A stretch of DNA of 64,000 bases from Sulfurovum sp. AR (GCF_000296775.1 NZ_AJLE01000011.1:1-64000), one strand, 5' to 3'; shown: positions 25,677 to 36,078, counted from the stretch's first letter. Notes: generated by a model not told the origin, from the sequence alone. Numbers and translations are program-made.

Positions 25677-26953
25677 AGGTCTCTAGGATCCACGATCTTC
25701 CCAGCGATTGCTGATGCCGCTGCTACAGCTGAGTTCGCCAAGTAGATCTCAGAGGTTCTGGCACCCATACGACCTACGAAGTTACGGTTGGTTGTAGCGA
25801 CACAACGCTCACCATCACCCAAAATACCCATATATCCACCCAGACATGCACCACAAGTAGGGTTAGAGACTACGGCACCTGCTTCGATCAGAATATCCAT
25901 CAAACCTTCATGCTGTGCTTGAAGCAATATCTTTTGCGTAGCTGGCGTTACGATCATACGTGTATGCTTTGCCACTCTTTTGCCTTTCATGATCTCCGCT
26001 GCGATACGCAGGTCTTCGATACGTCCGTTCGTACAAGACCCGATCATTACCTGGTCTACTTTGAGGTCATCTGCAACCGCTTGTTCTACAGGCTTACCGT
26101 TTGATGGCAAGAAAGGATACGCGATCACCGGAGAAAGTGCTGCTGTATCTATCGTGATCACTTGACAGTAGTTGGCATCTGGATCCGATACATGGATCTT
26201 AGGTTCAGCTCTTAACCCACCGTTGATCTCTTTTCGCTCTTCAAGATATGCCAAAGTGATATCATCCACCGCAAAGATACCGTTTTTAGCTCCCGCCTCG
26301 ATCACCATATTCGCAATAGAGAATCTGTCAGCCATACCAAGATGCTGGATCGCCTCACCGGTAAATTCAATCGCTTTGTATAAGGCACCATCCACGCCTA
26401 TCTGACGGATCAGTTCCAAGATGATATCTTTACCGTAGATATGCTCACCTGGTATACCTGTCAACTCGACTTTGATGGTTTCAGGTACTTTAAACCAGTT
26501 ACCTCCTGTGATCATTCCGAATGAAAGGTCTGTACTCCCCATACCCGTTGAAAATGCACCCAGTGCACCATGGGTACAAGTGTGGCTGTCTGCGCCGATG
26601 ATCACATCACCAGGAACAACCAGTCCTTTTTCCGGAAGTAACGCATGCTCGATACCCATATCTTTTTCATCGAAAAAGTATTTCAAATCATGTTTATAGG
26701 CAAAATCTCTAGAAATTTTTGCCTGGTTTGCCGAAGCAATATCTTTTGCCGGGATATAGTGATCCATCACGATACAAAAATTGTCGGGTCTAGCCAATTT
26801 CTCAGCACCTGACTCTTCAAACGCTCTAATGGAGATAGGAGTCGTAATATCATTTCCGATGATCATATCGATATCTACTCTAACGATCTCTCCTGCATGC
26901 ACTTCACGTCCTGCATGTTCTGAGAAGATCTTTTCTGTCATAGTTTGTCCCAT
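25673..26953 (-). CDS. leuC: 3-isopropylmalate dehydratase large subunit (aconitase superfamily)
   Basis: LeuC isomerises isopropylmalate in leucine synthesis together with the small subunit LeuD. The [4Fe-4S] ligands are in 'GSCTNGR' and 'NPTCGACLGG', and 'GADSHTCTHGALGAFSTGMG' marks the substrate region. At about 426 residues it belongs to the shorter LeuC/HacA group rather than the 465-residue enteric type, so homoaconitase-like activity is possible. No leuD is adjacent. Its stop overlaps the convergent iron-sulfur gene by 4 nt. Confidence 0.9.
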   Translation of the reverse strand: MGQTMTEKIFSEHAGREVHAGEIVRVDIDMIIGNDITTPISIRAFEESGAEKLARPDNFCIVMDHYIPAKDIASANQAKISRDFAYKHDLKYFFDEKDMGIEHALLPEKGLVVPGDVIIGADSHTCTHGALGAFSTGMGSTDLSFGMITGGNWFKVPETIKVELTGIPGEHIYGKDIILELIRQIGVDGALYKAIEFTGEAIQHLGMADRFSIANMVIEAGAKNGIFAVDDITLAYLEERKEINGGLRAEPKIHVSDPDANYCQVITIDTAALSPVIAYPFLPSNGKPVEQAVADDLKVDQVMIGSCTNGRIEDLRIAAEIMKGKRVAKHTRMIVTPATQKILLQAQHEGLMDILIEAGAVVSNPTCGACLGGYMGILGDGERCVATTNRNFVGRMGARTSEIYLANSAVAAASAIAGKIVDPRDL

Positions 26954-27054
26954 AGGTTGTCCTTCATTTTACACATAATGTATATAATATTGTGCGCATT
27001 ATAGCAAAAAAAAATTATGCTAGAATTTCACAACAATTATGAAGAAAGACTCAA

Positions 27055-28398
27055 ATGAAATTATACGAACTCAAAGCCATCGCCAAACGTCTGAATGACT
27101 TCTCGTTTATCAGTCGTGCCAGACGTGTTGAAGATAATACTTTAGAGTTGGTATTTGACAAATCCGACAGCTACTTTTTCAACATGACGCGTGGGCACAG
27201 TTTCATCTACAAAGCCCCGTCACAAAGACCGATCCAAGGGTATAATGCACCTTTTGACACTCTGCTTCATACACTCTTGTCTGCAAGCAAGATCATCTCT
27301 GTGGATGTACCCAATAATGACCGTATCTTGCGTTTGACACTCGCTCCAAAAAGTTCTTACAAGGACAAGATCATCTCCCTGCAGTTGGAATTTACAGGGA
27401 AAAATACCAATGCCATACTGATCGATGACAATGAGGTCATCATAGAAGCACTCAGACACATTGATGCTGACAGCTCTTTCCGTGTCATCCGTCCAGGCAT
27501 GGAACTCCTTCCCATACCCTCATTCACACGTACAGAAGAGAGCAAAGAGATCCCAGATATTGATGCCTACCTTGAAGAACAATATCTTCATATACAATCT
27601 AAAAAACTTTCAGAGCTCAAAAAACAAAAACTCTCTCTTACGGATAAAAAGATTCAAAAACTCAGCCAACTTTTGAAAAAACTTCCCGATGAAACACAAT
27701 TGAATGAAGAAGCGCAGAAGTACAAAGAGTATGCCAACCTCATCCTGGCCAATCTCTATCAGATCAAGCCCTATGACACGAAGCTTCAAACCTATGATTT
27801 TGAAGGCAATGAGATTACCATAAAACTGCCTAAAGATACGAAGGTAAACCGCATGAGTGACTACTTTTTTAACCTCTCCAAAAGGGCTAAGAACAAAGCC
27901 AAGAATGTACATATAGAAAAAGAGAACCTGGAAAGCAAAAAAACGTTCTATGAGAATATCTATTATGCGATCGAACAGGCAAAGGATCCGTATGAACTTG
28001 AACTTCTTGTCCCCAAACGCGGTAAGTCTCAACGTAAAAAAGAGCGTCTGAAAGAGGGAGAACTCTTCTGGATAGAAGACTATAAAGTCCTTGTAGGACG
28101 AAACAGTAACGAAAACCAAAAGCTTCTGGAAATGGCCAAAGCCAACGACCTGTGGATGCATATACGTGATGTGCCATCAAGCCATGTCATCATCAGAACC
28201 GATAAACAAAACCTGCCCGACTCCGTACTCAAAGCTGCCGCAAAGCTCTGTGTAGATTTTTCTGTGAAAAATCCCGGAGATTATGAAGTCGATTACACCA
28301 AGCGTAAATTTGTCAAAGTACAAGAAGGCTCCAATGTTCTTTACAACAAATACGATACGATTTCTGTCACCAAAGAGGGTGTGGAGATCAGAGTCTAG
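27055..28398 (+). CDS. rqcH: NFACT-family protein, RqcH-like
   Basis: The 447-residue protein has the NFACT domain order. The NFACT-N domain contains the Asp89-Arg90 pair in 'NNDRILRL', corresponding to the residues needed for alanine tailing in RqcH. A long helical coiled-coil region (about 180-310) follows, then NFACT-R (DUF814) with 'LWMHIRDVPSSHVII'. RqcH binds 50S subunits carrying stalled peptidyl-tRNA and adds alanine tails for degradation. It is shorter than the 550-residue Firmicutes proteins, and the C-terminal NFACT-C part is absent. The fibronectin-binding label often given to this family is historical. Confidence 0.82.
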   Translation: MKLYELKAIAKRLNDFSFISRARRVEDNTLELVFDKSDSYFFNMTRGHSFIYKAPSQRPIQGYNAPFDTLLHTLLSASKIISVDVPNNDRILRLTLAPKSSYKDKIISLQLEFTGKNTNAILIDDNEVIIEALRHIDADSSFRVIRPGMELLPIPSFTRTEESKEIPDIDAYLEEQYLHIQSKKLSELKKQKLSLTDKKIQKLSQLLKKLPDETQLNEEAQKYKEYANLILANLYQIKPYDTKLQTYDFEGNEITIKLPKDTKVNRMSDYFFNLSKRAKNKAKNVHIEKENLESKKTFYENIYYAIEQAKDPYELELLVPKRGKSQRKKERLKEGELFWIEDYKVLVGRNSNENQKLLEMAKANDLWMHIRDVPSSHVIIRTDKQNLPDSVLKAAAKLCVDFSVKNPGDYEVDYTKRKFVKVQEGSNVLYNKYDTISVTKEGVEIRV

Positions 28399-28456
28399 TA
28401 CCTTCTAATCCAAAGCATGCTATAATATTCTTCATTTCAAAAACGAGGGAAGCGTC

Positions 28457-29215
28457 ATGACAAAACTATTTACAGAGTATCAAGAACGATGGCTTACGGG
28501 TATTGGACTATTGGCACTTGTTGGATTTATCGGTTGGGTAGATAACTTTTTTGTGATGTGGGCTTTTTTGGGTACTATCTACATGTTCGCCTTTTATGAA
28601 GCGATGAAACTTTTCAAACTGACCGGTCCCTCTATGTATGTATGGGCTGTTCTCTTATGGTTCGTTGCCTATTTCTACCCTAATCCGGATGATCTCTTCT
28701 TCTTTATGGCCGTTATATTTGCTTCTTCTCTTGCCTATTTCCATAATTTTGACAAGAGGTTGCTCCTTCCTTTCCTTTACCCGGTCAGCGGAATACTCTT
28801 CTTTTTGATCCTCTACCAGGATTTTGGTATCGCATCTATGTTCTGGCTTCTTGTCACTGTCGCACTCACGGATATCGGTGCATTTTTTACAGGTAAAACC
28901 ATAGGGAAAACAAAATTTTCAGATACCTCCCCAAATAAAACCCTAGAAGGTGTGTTTGGCGGTATTATCATCGCAACTCTTGCAGGTAGTTTTACCGGAC
29001 TTTTTGTCGTTGAGTGGTGGATCGCGATCATTGTAACGCTTTTGACTTCTGTAGCTTCAGTGTTTGGAGATCTTTTCGAGTCTTATCTTAAACGTGAAGC
29101 GGGGGTAAAAGACTCTGGAGATTTGCTCCCGGGTCATGGTGGTATACTGGACCGAATAGATGGGTATCTCTTTGGTGCAGTCATCATGGTCATCGCACTC
29201 AGATCTTTGCTCTAA
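28457..29215 (+). CDS. cdsA: Phosphatidate cytidylyltransferase
   Basis: CdsA makes CDP-diacylglycerol from phosphatidate and CTP at the inner membrane. The 252 residues contain about seven helices and the family signature near the C-terminus: 'SYLKREAGVKDSGDLLPGHG' followed by 'GILDRIDG', with the metal-binding Asp residues. It is 3 nt before dxr and starts a run with dxr, a hydrolase gene and tsaD, all tightly spaced. The cdsA-dxr pairing is widespread in bacteria. Confidence 0.94.
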   Translation: MTKLFTEYQERWLTGIGLLALVGFIGWVDNFFVMWAFLGTIYMFAFYEAMKLFKLTGPSMYVWAVLLWFVAYFYPNPDDLFFFMAVIFASSLAYFHNFDKRLLLPFLYPVSGILFFLILYQDFGIASMFWLLVTVALTDIGAFFTGKTIGKTKFSDTSPNKTLEGVFGGIIIATLAGSFTGLFVVEWWIAIIVTLLTSVASVFGDLFESYLKREAGVKDSGDLLPGHGGILDRIDGYLFGAVIMVIALRSLL

Positions 29216-29218
29216 TCT

Positions 29219-30298
29219 ATGTCCAGCATCGTTTTACTCGGTTCGACCGGCTCCATCGGGGTCAATACCCTCATCATCGCAGAACGCTATAACATTGCTG
29301 TAGAAGCGCTTGTTGCAGGCAACAATATTGACCTGTTGAACGAGCAGATCAAAAAGCACCGACCCAAAGTGGTTGCGATCGCCAATGAATCAGACAGATC
29401 AAAAGTGGATCACCCTCATGTACTCTGTGGGACAGAAGGTATTTTGGAACTGATAGAGATGTCTCATAGTGATACTGTAGTAAATGCACTTGTAGGCTAT
29501 ACCGGTCTTGCACCTACACTTAAAGCCACCGGTCTTGGTAAAAAAGTGGCATTGGCAAACAAGGAGTCTCTGGTGGTTGCAGGAGAATTCATAGACATGT
29601 CCCTCATCACACCTATAGACTCTGAGCACTTTGGACTATGGTACCTTATGAATGAACGTCCTGTCTCTAAACTCTATATCACAGCAAGCGGCGGTGCATT
29701 TAGAGACTGGGAACTGGACAAAATGAAAGATGCGACCTTTTCAGATGCACTCAAACACCCTAACTGGTCCATGGGGAACAAGATCACTATCGATTCAGCT
29801 ACCATGACCAATAAACTGTTTGAACTTTTGGAAGCAAAATGGCTCTTTAATACAACAAAGGTTGATGCTCTGATAGAAAAAAAATCGATCATTCATGCAC
29901 TCGCAGAATTCACAGACGGTTCTACCACGGCACATTTTGCGGGTGTAGACATGAAACTCCCTATTGCCTTCGCACTAAGAGGAGAAGTGGAAGAGCCTAT
30001 CCTGCCCCCGACAGATCTGCTCAGCATAGGTGCCTTGGAGTTTCTCCCCATTGAAGCGGAGCGTTACCCTATCTGGAATATCAAAGAGCATATCTTGGAA
30101 CATGCCCATCTAGGTGTGGTGGTCAATGCGGCCAACGAAGAAGCGATAGAGGCATTTCAGAAAGATCAATGTTCCTTCTTTGGTATGAGTACAATGGTTT
30201 TAGATGCCTATAAACAGTTTGAAGATGTAAAAGCATCAAATATAGAAGAAATTATCCAAATAGATCAAGAGGTACGAGCCTATGTCAAACAACGATAA
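29219..30298 (+). CDS. dxr: 1-deoxy-D-xylulose 5-phosphate reductoisomerase
   Basis: Dxr converts DXP to MEP with NADPH, the committed step of non-mevalonate isoprenoid synthesis. The cofactor motif 'GSTGSIG' is at residues 7-13, 'ANKESLV' near 116, and metal and substrate residues in 'DSEHFG' and 'TASGGAFRD'. Later 'NKLFELLEAKWLF' and 'VNAANEEA' complete the family pattern. Length 359 is slightly short of the enteric protein. It overlaps the following hydrolase gene by 17 nt. Confidence 0.96.
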   Translation: MSSIVLLGSTGSIGVNTLIIAERYNIAVEALVAGNNIDLLNEQIKKHRPKVVAIANESDRSKVDHPHVLCGTEGILELIEMSHSDTVVNALVGYTGLAPTLKATGLGKKVALANKESLVVAGEFIDMSLITPIDSEHFGLWYLMNERPVSKLYITASGGAFRDWELDKMKDATFSDALKHPNWSMGNKITIDSATMTNKLFELLEAKWLFNTTKVDALIEKKSIIHALAEFTDGSTTAHFAGVDMKLPIAFALRGEVEEPILPPTDLLSIGALEFLPIEAERYPIWNIKEHILEHAHLGVVVNAANEEAIEAFQKDQCSFFGMSTMVLDAYKQFEDVKASNIEEIIQIDQEVRAYVKQR

Positions 30299-30839
30299 AG
30301 TACTCATCCTGCATGGTTGGGGAGGGAGTGATGCACCGCACTGGCAGGCGGAATTGGCTGCTGCTGTTGCAAAAAACTATGGCACTGTCTCTTTCCCTCT
30401 GCTTGACAACTGTCACTTTCCGAGCAAGAACAGGTGGATAAAACAACTCAAAGAGATACTTGAAGCGTTTAAACCAGATACCGTTGTGTGTCACTCTTTG
30501 GCCAATACGCTGTGGTTTTGGCTCTGCGAAGAAGAGGATTTCATGCAAGAGATATCTGAGGTAAAAAGACTTTTTATGGTATCACCCCCAAGTCTTACTA
30601 CGGATGTAGATACTATCAAAACCTTCTTCCCTTGCAAGATGCCTCCAAAGCTCTATGCAAAAGAGATAAAAATGATCATCTCGGACAATGACCCATACAT
30701 CGAAATCCCAGAAGCCCAAACAATAGCAAGCCGCTACGACATCCCCTTGAATATTATTGAAAATGCAGGGCACATCAATGCTGACAGCGGCTATGGGAAA
30801 TGGCCCCTTATAGAAAAACTTGTATTGGACAGATCATGA
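30282..30839 (+). CDS. RBBP9/YdeN-type serine hydrolase
   Basis: The 185-residue small alpha/beta hydrolase has the oxyanion-side motif '[13 protein letters not shown]' and nucleophile Ser in '[12 protein letters not shown]'. The acid is probably the Asp in 'IISDNDPYI' and the His lies in '[12 protein letters not shown]'. These are the RBBP9/YdeN (DUF1749-like) features; substrates are generally unknown. It is embedded in the cdsA-dxr-tsaD run, overlapping dxr by 17 nt and tsaD by 4 nt. Confidence 0.85.
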   Translation: MSNNDKVLILHGWGGSDAPHWQAELAAAVAKNYGTVSFPLLDNCHFPSKNRWIKQLKEILEAFKPDTVVCHSLANTLWFWLCEEEDFMQEISEVKRLFMVSPPSLTTDVDTIKTFFPCKMPPKLYAKEIKMIISDNDPYIEIPEAQTIASRYDIPLNIIENAGHINADSGYGKWPLIEKLVLDRS

Positions 30840-31849
30840 TCTTAAGTATCGAATCAAGCTGCGATGACAGCTCTATAGCCATCACTGAAATAGCCACAAA
30901 AAAAGTGCTGTATCATAAGAAGATCTCTCAGGAAGCACAACACTCCTGTTACGGTGGTGTGGTTCCTGAACTTGCATCCAGACTGCATGCTGTAGCACTC
31001 CCTGAGATACTGAAAGAGACCCAGCCCTACTTTGAAAAACTCAAAGCCATTGCAGTCACCAATCAACCAGGACTAGGGGTCACCCTGCTTGAAGGTATCG
31101 CTATGGCAAAGACCCTAAGTACGCTACTCGAGTTACCTCTGATCCCTGTACATCATCTTAAGGGGCATATTTACTCACTTTTTATAGAAAAGGAGGCTAC
31201 CCTTCCCCTGCTGGTACTTCTCATCTCAGGAGGGCATACACAAGTCATAAGGGTTGAAAGTTTTGAACATATGGAGATCCTTGCTACGAGTATGGACGAT
31301 TCTGTAGGTGAAAGTTTTGATAAATGTGCCAAGATGATGGGATTAGGCTATCCTGGAGGACCACTCATAGAAGCACTTGCCCTTAAAGGAGATGAAAGCC
31401 GTTTCGACCTTCCTGTACCGTTACGCAACTCCCCTCTCATCGCCTTTTCTCTCTCAGGGCTTAAAAATGCGGTCAGACTTCATGTAGAAGAGCTTGGCGG
31501 CAGTGAAGGGATGAGTGAACAGGACCGTGCGGATCTCTCTGCATCCTTTCAAAAAGCGGTCAAACTGCACCTGCTTCAAAAAAGCAAAAAGATCTTTGCA
31601 AAAGAGAAGATCAGAGACTTTGCTATCGTAGGTGGTGCATCCGCAAATAAATACCTGCGAAATGCGTATCAAGACCTTTGTGATGAGTTTGGAAAAACAA
31701 TGCATGTGGCACCCCTTGAATATTGTGCTGACAATGCGGCCATGATAGGAAGATATGCACTGGAAGCCTACAAAAGAAATCTCTTCATTGACCCCAATGA
31801 AATCGATATTGTAAGCAACAAAAAACAACAAAATGGCATGCTCCTTTGA
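30836..31849 (+). CDS. tsaD: tRNA N6-threonylcarbamoyladenosine transferase
   Basis: TsaD transfers the threonylcarbamoyl group to A37 of ANN-decoding tRNAs, together with TsaB and TsaE. The start is the ATG at 30836, overlapping the previous stop by 4 nt; the in-frame extension upstream is not family-like. '[10 protein letters not shown]' opens the protein, metal ligands are in 'HHLKGH', and 'LLISGGHTQ' and 'NAAMIGRYA' are typical. The 337 residues match the family. Confidence 0.95.
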   Translation: MILSIESSCDDSSIAITEIATKKVLYHKKISQEAQHSCYGGVVPELASRLHAVALPEILKETQPYFEKLKAIAVTNQPGLGVTLLEGIAMAKTLSTLLELPLIPVHHLKGHIYSLFIEKEATLPLLVLLISGGHTQVIRVESFEHMEILATSMDDSVGESFDKCAKMMGLGYPGGPLIEALALKGDESRFDLPVPLRNSPLIAFSLSGLKNAVRLHVEELGGSEGMSEQDRADLSASFQKAVKLHLLQKSKKIFAKEKIRDFAIVGGASANKYLRNAYQDLCDEFGKTMHVAPLEYCADNAAMIGRYALEAYKRNLFIDPNEIDIVSNKKQQNGMLL

Positions 31850-31941
31850 TTGTCACTTTAATCCCCGCTTTATAGCCAGATATCTAAGCTAGTTTTAGCT
31901 AGAATATATAGACTTATACCCCCACGAAATGGAGTTTAAAC

Positions 31942-34257
31942 ATGGCAGAATATGGTGCTAGTAATATTAAAGTTCTTAAAGGACTTGAAGCGGTAAGAAA
32001 AAGACCTGGTATGTACATCGGTGATACATCGATAAAAGGTCTTCATCACCTTGTATACGAAGTTGTAGACAACTCTATCGATGAAGCGATGGCAGGTTTC
32101 TGTGACACGATCAAGGTCACACTTACAAAAGAGGGATCTGCCATCATTGAAGATAATGGTCGTGGTATCCCTGTCAAAGAGCACCCAACTGAAAAAATCT
32201 CTGCAGCGACAGTCGTATTGACCGTACTTCATGCCGGTGGTAAATTCGATAAAGATACCTACAAGGTTTCAGGTGGACTTCACGGTGTGGGTGTCTCTGT
32301 TGTAAATGCACTTTCAAAAAAACTGGATATGACGATCTTCAAAGATGGCGAGATCCACACACAAAGTTTCCAAAAAGGTATCCCTGATGCCCCGCTAGAA
32401 TCTGGTGACAGTACAAGAAAACACGGAACCAAGATCGAGTTCTGGCCGGATGAGACGATCTTCAAGGATAGTGTCACTTTCCAAAAAGAGATCCTGATGA
32501 AACGTTTCAAAGAGCTCTGCTACCTCAATCCAAAGATCACGATCGACTTTAGAGATGAACGTGACGGGACAAAAGAGGTGTATCATTTTGAAGGTGGTAT
32601 CAAGCAGTTCGTTGAAGATATGAATACGAAGACACCGCTTTCAACGGCACAGTTTTTCCAAGGGAAAGCAGATGATATCGAGATAGATATCGCACTTATG
32701 TATTGTGATGCGGATTCAGAAAAATCACTCTCTTTTGTAAACAACATTAAAACTGCTGAAGGTGGGACGCATGAAGCAGGTTTTAGGGCCGGGCTTACAC
32801 GTTCTATGGCAAGCTATATCGCTAAAAACGCCAATGCAAAAGAAAAAGGCACCAAAATCACCGGTGATGACTGTAAAGAAGGTCTTATATGTATCGTTTC
32901 CGTGCGTGTCCCTGAACCACAGTTTGAGGGACAGACAAAAGGTAAACTCGGTTCTTCTTATGTACGTCCATTGGTACAAAAATTCTTCTCTGAACACTTC
33001 AATAAATACCTTGAAGAGACCCCGTTAGAAGCAAAAGCCATCATGGGACAAATACTCCTTGCAGCCAGAGGTAGAGATGCAGCAAAACGTGCAAAAGACC
33101 TGGTAAAACGTAAAGACTCTATGAGTATCGGGACACTCCCGGGTAAACTTGCAGACTGTCAAAGCAAAGACCCTGAGATCTCTGAGATCTACCTGGTGGA
33201 GGGAGACTCTGCCGGTGGTTCTGCCAAACAGGGACGCGACAGGGTTTTCCAGGCGATCCTACCGCTCAAAGGTAAGATCCTTAATGTAGAGAAAGCACGT
33301 TTGGAAAAGATCCTCAAATCTGACGAGATCAAAAATATGATCACGGCACTGGGTTGCGGTATCGGAGACGAGTTTGATGAAGAGAAATTAAGATACCATA
33401 AGATCATTATCATGACCGATGCCGACGTTGATGGTTCTCACATTCAGACACTGCTTATGACCTTCTTCTTTAGATTCTTGAAGCCGGTCATTGAAAAAGG
33501 ATATCTTTATCTTGCACAGCCGCCGCTTTACCGTTATAAAAAAGGTAAAAATGAGGTCTACTTAAAAGATGAGAAAGCACTCAATGATTATCTGATAGAA
33601 AACGGTATCTCTGCGATTGAAAGTGAGACTATGGGACAAGCAGACCTTGTGGATCTCTTTAAACTGGTTGCGTACTACCGTATGACCCTTAAAGAGATAG
33701 AAAAACGTTTTGCACTCCCTGAAGTACTTCGATATATGATCGAAAACCCAGATGTGATAGGGACCAACAATCAAGAGCTTGCAAAAACGATCGAAGCCTA
33801 TATTGCCGAACTTGGGTATAACATCCTCAACAAAACCATCTCTGATGATACGATACACCTCTTTGTACAAACCAATGATGGACTGGAAGAACTCATCGTG
33901 GATGAGATACTCTTTACAAACCCTCACTATAATGAAGCGATCCATATACACCAAAAGATCAAAGACCACATCACAGAGGAGTTTGAAGACCAAGACCTTC
34001 TTGCACTCTTTACAGAGGTAGAGAGTTCGGCAAAAAAAGGTGCCTATATCCAGCGTTATAAAGGTTTGGGTGAAATGAACCCTGAACAGCTTTGGGAAAC
34101 AACGATGACACCGGAGAACAGAAGACTGTTACAGGTGACCATAGAAGATGATGAGAGTGCCAGTGATACATTCACACTCTTCATGGGTGATGAAGTAGAA
34201 CCTAGAAGAAACTACATTGAAAGCCATGCAAAAGATGTAAAACACTTGGATGTTTAA
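31942..34257 (+). CDS. gyrB: DNA gyrase subunit B
   Basis: GyrB hydrolyses ATP to drive negative supercoiling by gyrase. The 771 residues contain the GHKL ATPase ('VRKRPGMYIGDT', 'EVVDNSIDEA', 'GGLHGVGVSVVNALS'), the transducer domain, and the TOPRIM region with 'EGDSAGGSA' and 'DADVDGSHI'. The C-terminal 'QRYKGLGEMNPEQLWETTM' completes it. Its TAA stop shares a base with the ATG of the following GGDEF-EAL-like gene (TAATG), so that gene is probably translated from the same mRNA. Confidence 0.97.
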   Translation: MAEYGASNIKVLKGLEAVRKRPGMYIGDTSIKGLHHLVYEVVDNSIDEAMAGFCDTIKVTLTKEGSAIIEDNGRGIPVKEHPTEKISAATVVLTVLHAGGKFDKDTYKVSGGLHGVGVSVVNALSKKLDMTIFKDGEIHTQSFQKGIPDAPLESGDSTRKHGTKIEFWPDETIFKDSVTFQKEILMKRFKELCYLNPKITIDFRDERDGTKEVYHFEGGIKQFVEDMNTKTPLSTAQFFQGKADDIEIDIALMYCDADSEKSLSFVNNIKTAEGGTHEAGFRAGLTRSMASYIAKNANAKEKGTKITGDDCKEGLICIVSVRVPEPQFEGQTKGKLGSSYVRPLVQKFFSEHFNKYLEETPLEAKAIMGQILLAARGRDAAKRAKDLVKRKDSMSIGTLPGKLADCQSKDPEISEIYLVEGDSAGGSAKQGRDRVFQAILPLKGKILNVEKARLEKILKSDEIKNMITALGCGIGDEFDEEKLRYHKIIIMTDADVDGSHIQTLLMTFFFRFLKPVIEKGYLYLAQPPLYRYKKGKNEVYLKDEKALNDYLIENGISAIESETMGQADLVDLFKLVAYYRMTLKEIEKRFALPEVLRYMIENPDVIGTNNQELAKTIEAYIAELGYNILNKTISDDTIHLFVQTNDGLEELIVDEILFTNPHYNEAIHIHQKIKDHITEEFEDQDLLALFTEVESSAKKGAYIQRYKGLGEMNPEQLWETTMTPENRRLLQVTIEDDESASDTFTLFMGDEVEPRRNYIESHAKDVKHLDV

Positions 34258-35684
34258 TGCTCTATTCACAGAAAGAAGAAAGAGAACGACGTTTTACCCT
34301 GGCTCTTAGAGCAGGGGTACCCATACTCATTCTTGTTTTTCTTGTTTTTTACACTACACTTGATCATAGCAGTACACTTACCATCGGCCTGAAAGATGGG
34401 ATGCTCCTTGCTGCCATTACTTTTATTGCTATCTATTATATTTATTTTTTAATGAATCTCAGTGTACAGGAGACTTTTTTAGATGCAACCACACAAGGTT
34501 TTAATAAAAAAACATTTGTCAAAAAACTACAAGAGTACAAACCAAAATCTTTGGCATGCTTGAGTGTTGAAAACCTTCCCTTACTCAGTGAAAATTACAG
34601 CAGCGAACAGATAGATAATCTTCTTTATACCATTTCCAGAAAATTGAACCTCATATTTAAACAAAATGGTTTGGAAAAAGTGCTTATTGGCCGGGGACGC
34701 GGTTCAGAATTTTTGATCGCACTGAATGATGACTATACACATATAGAGAAGATTTTGGAAACGCTGATAAAAGAAAATGGACATATCAACGATATTGACG
34801 TAGAGTTAAAATTTGCGATTATCACAAATCCAAATGGAGACTTCAAAAAAGCGATCCTGCAACTTCGAGATATTCTTGCAAGTCAAGCTGAAGATAACAA
34901 TCAAGAGAAAGATACCTCTAAGATCAAAGATGCGCAGGAACTTTCAGACATAGAAAAAGAGGTGATTGCTACAATTCAGAAGAAAAAACTGCTTTTATCA
35001 TTCAGACCTCTTATGAACACATCCAACCATAAGATAGATACCTATGAAATATCGGTCAAGCTGAAATCAGACACCCATAAAGATATTTTACCGCGCATAT
35101 TCTTACCCATCATTAACCGTTTAGGGCTGGGAAGGGAGTATGACTTCACATTGATCACACACGTGATAGACCTCTTGCCTCTTGTCAATGAGTCGATCTC
35201 ATTTACTTTTAATCTCTCTCCCTTTTCCCTCAGAGACAGCTCTTTTCAGGCAAAACTTTTTGCCTACTTAGAGGAGAAACAGGTTGACCCGTCTCGTATC
35301 ATTATTCAGCTCTATGAACGCAAAACACACCATGACCTTAGCGGATACCTTAGAACACTCAAAAGTTTCAGATCTCACAGTATACGGATCTGCATCGATA
35401 ACTTTGGTTCCTCTAATGCTTCTATGGAGTATATGAAGCATTTTAAATTTGACATGATACAGTTTGATAGAAGTTATGTAACGAACTTAGAAGATGAAAC
35501 AACGTATGCTATGCTACACTCTTTGATCAATATGGCAAAAGAGTTAAACGTACAGACGGTGGCTAAATGGGTCGACAATGAGATACAAGAAAATAAACTC
35601 AAAGCGCTGGGTATTGACTACATACAAGGATTTGGTGTAAGTAAATCCATCAATGAAGAAACACTTATCAATAGATACAACTAA
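34257..35684 (+). CDS. Membrane-anchored degenerate GGDEF-EAL protein
   Basis: Two transmembrane helices (about 15-34 and 44-64) are followed by a GGDEF-like domain and an EAL-like domain. GGDEF is altered to 'GRGSEF'. In the EAL domain the motif reads 'EIS', the later Glu-Thr-Glu is 'QLYE', Asp-Asp-Phe-Gly is 'DNFGSS', the Lys of 'LKID' is Gln ('IQFD') and the last catalytic Glu is Lys ('VAKWV'). It is therefore most likely inactive in making or degrading c-di-GMP and may act as a binding or scaffold protein. It begins one base inside the gyrB stop. Confidence 0.8.
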   Translation: MLYSQKEERERRFTLALRAGVPILILVFLVFYTTLDHSSTLTIGLKDGMLLAAITFIAIYYIYFLMNLSVQETFLDATTQGFNKKTFVKKLQEYKPKSLACLSVENLPLLSENYSSEQIDNLLYTISRKLNLIFKQNGLEKVLIGRGRGSEFLIALNDDYTHIEKILETLIKENGHINDIDVELKFAIITNPNGDFKKAILQLRDILASQAEDNNQEKDTSKIKDAQELSDIEKEVIATIQKKKLLLSFRPLMNTSNHKIDTYEISVKLKSDTHKDILPRIFLPIINRLGLGREYDFTLITHVIDLLPLVNESISFTFNLSPFSLRDSSFQAKLFAYLEEKQVDPSRIIIQLYERKTHHDLSGYLRTLKSFRSHSIRICIDNFGSSNASMEYMKHFKFDMIQFDRSYVTNLEDETTYAMLHSLINMAKELNVQTVAKWVDNEIQENKLKALGIDYIQGFGVSKSINEETLINRYN

Positions 35685-35694
35685 AGGAAAGACA

Positions 35695-36072
35695 ATGAAA
35701 TACGGTGAACAAGAGATACTAGAATTCGACATTAACAATGAAGAGAACTACTGGCCCAATGAGCATCCAAAAAATTATACGATCAATATTGAACTCCCCG
35801 AGTTCATGTGCATGTGCCCACGTTCAGGATATCCTGATTTTGCTACGATCAAACTCAGCTATCAACCAGATCAGAAAGTGATAGAGCTTAAAGCATTGAA
35901 ACTCTACATCAATTCTTTTATGAGACGATATATCTCTCATGAAAACTCTGCCAATGAGATCTATGATGCGCTTTATAGTAAGCTCAAGCCTAAATCCATG
36001 AAACTCATCGCAGATTTTAATCCCAGAGGAAATGTACATACCGTTATAGAGATAGACAGCACAAAAAACTAA
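35695..36072 (+). CDS. queF: 7-cyano-7-deazaguanine reductase (short QueF)
   Basis: QueF reduces preQ0 to preQ1 with NADPH in queuosine synthesis. The nucleophilic Cys41 is in 'CPRSGYPDFA', with Asp48, and 'ELKALKLYINSFM' and 'ISHENSANEI' match the family. At 125 residues it is the short unimodular form. The ATG at 35695 has AAGGAAAG upstream; an in-frame ATG at 35653 lies inside the preceding gene. It is probably cotranscribed with gyrB and the GGDEF-EAL gene. Confidence 0.94.
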   Translation: MKYGEQEILEFDINNEENYWPNEHPKNYTINIELPEFMCMCPRSGYPDFATIKLSYQPDQKVIELKALKLYINSFMRRYISHENSANEIYDALYSKLKPKSMKLIADFNPRGNVHTVIEIDSTKN

Positions 36073-36078
36073 AACATT

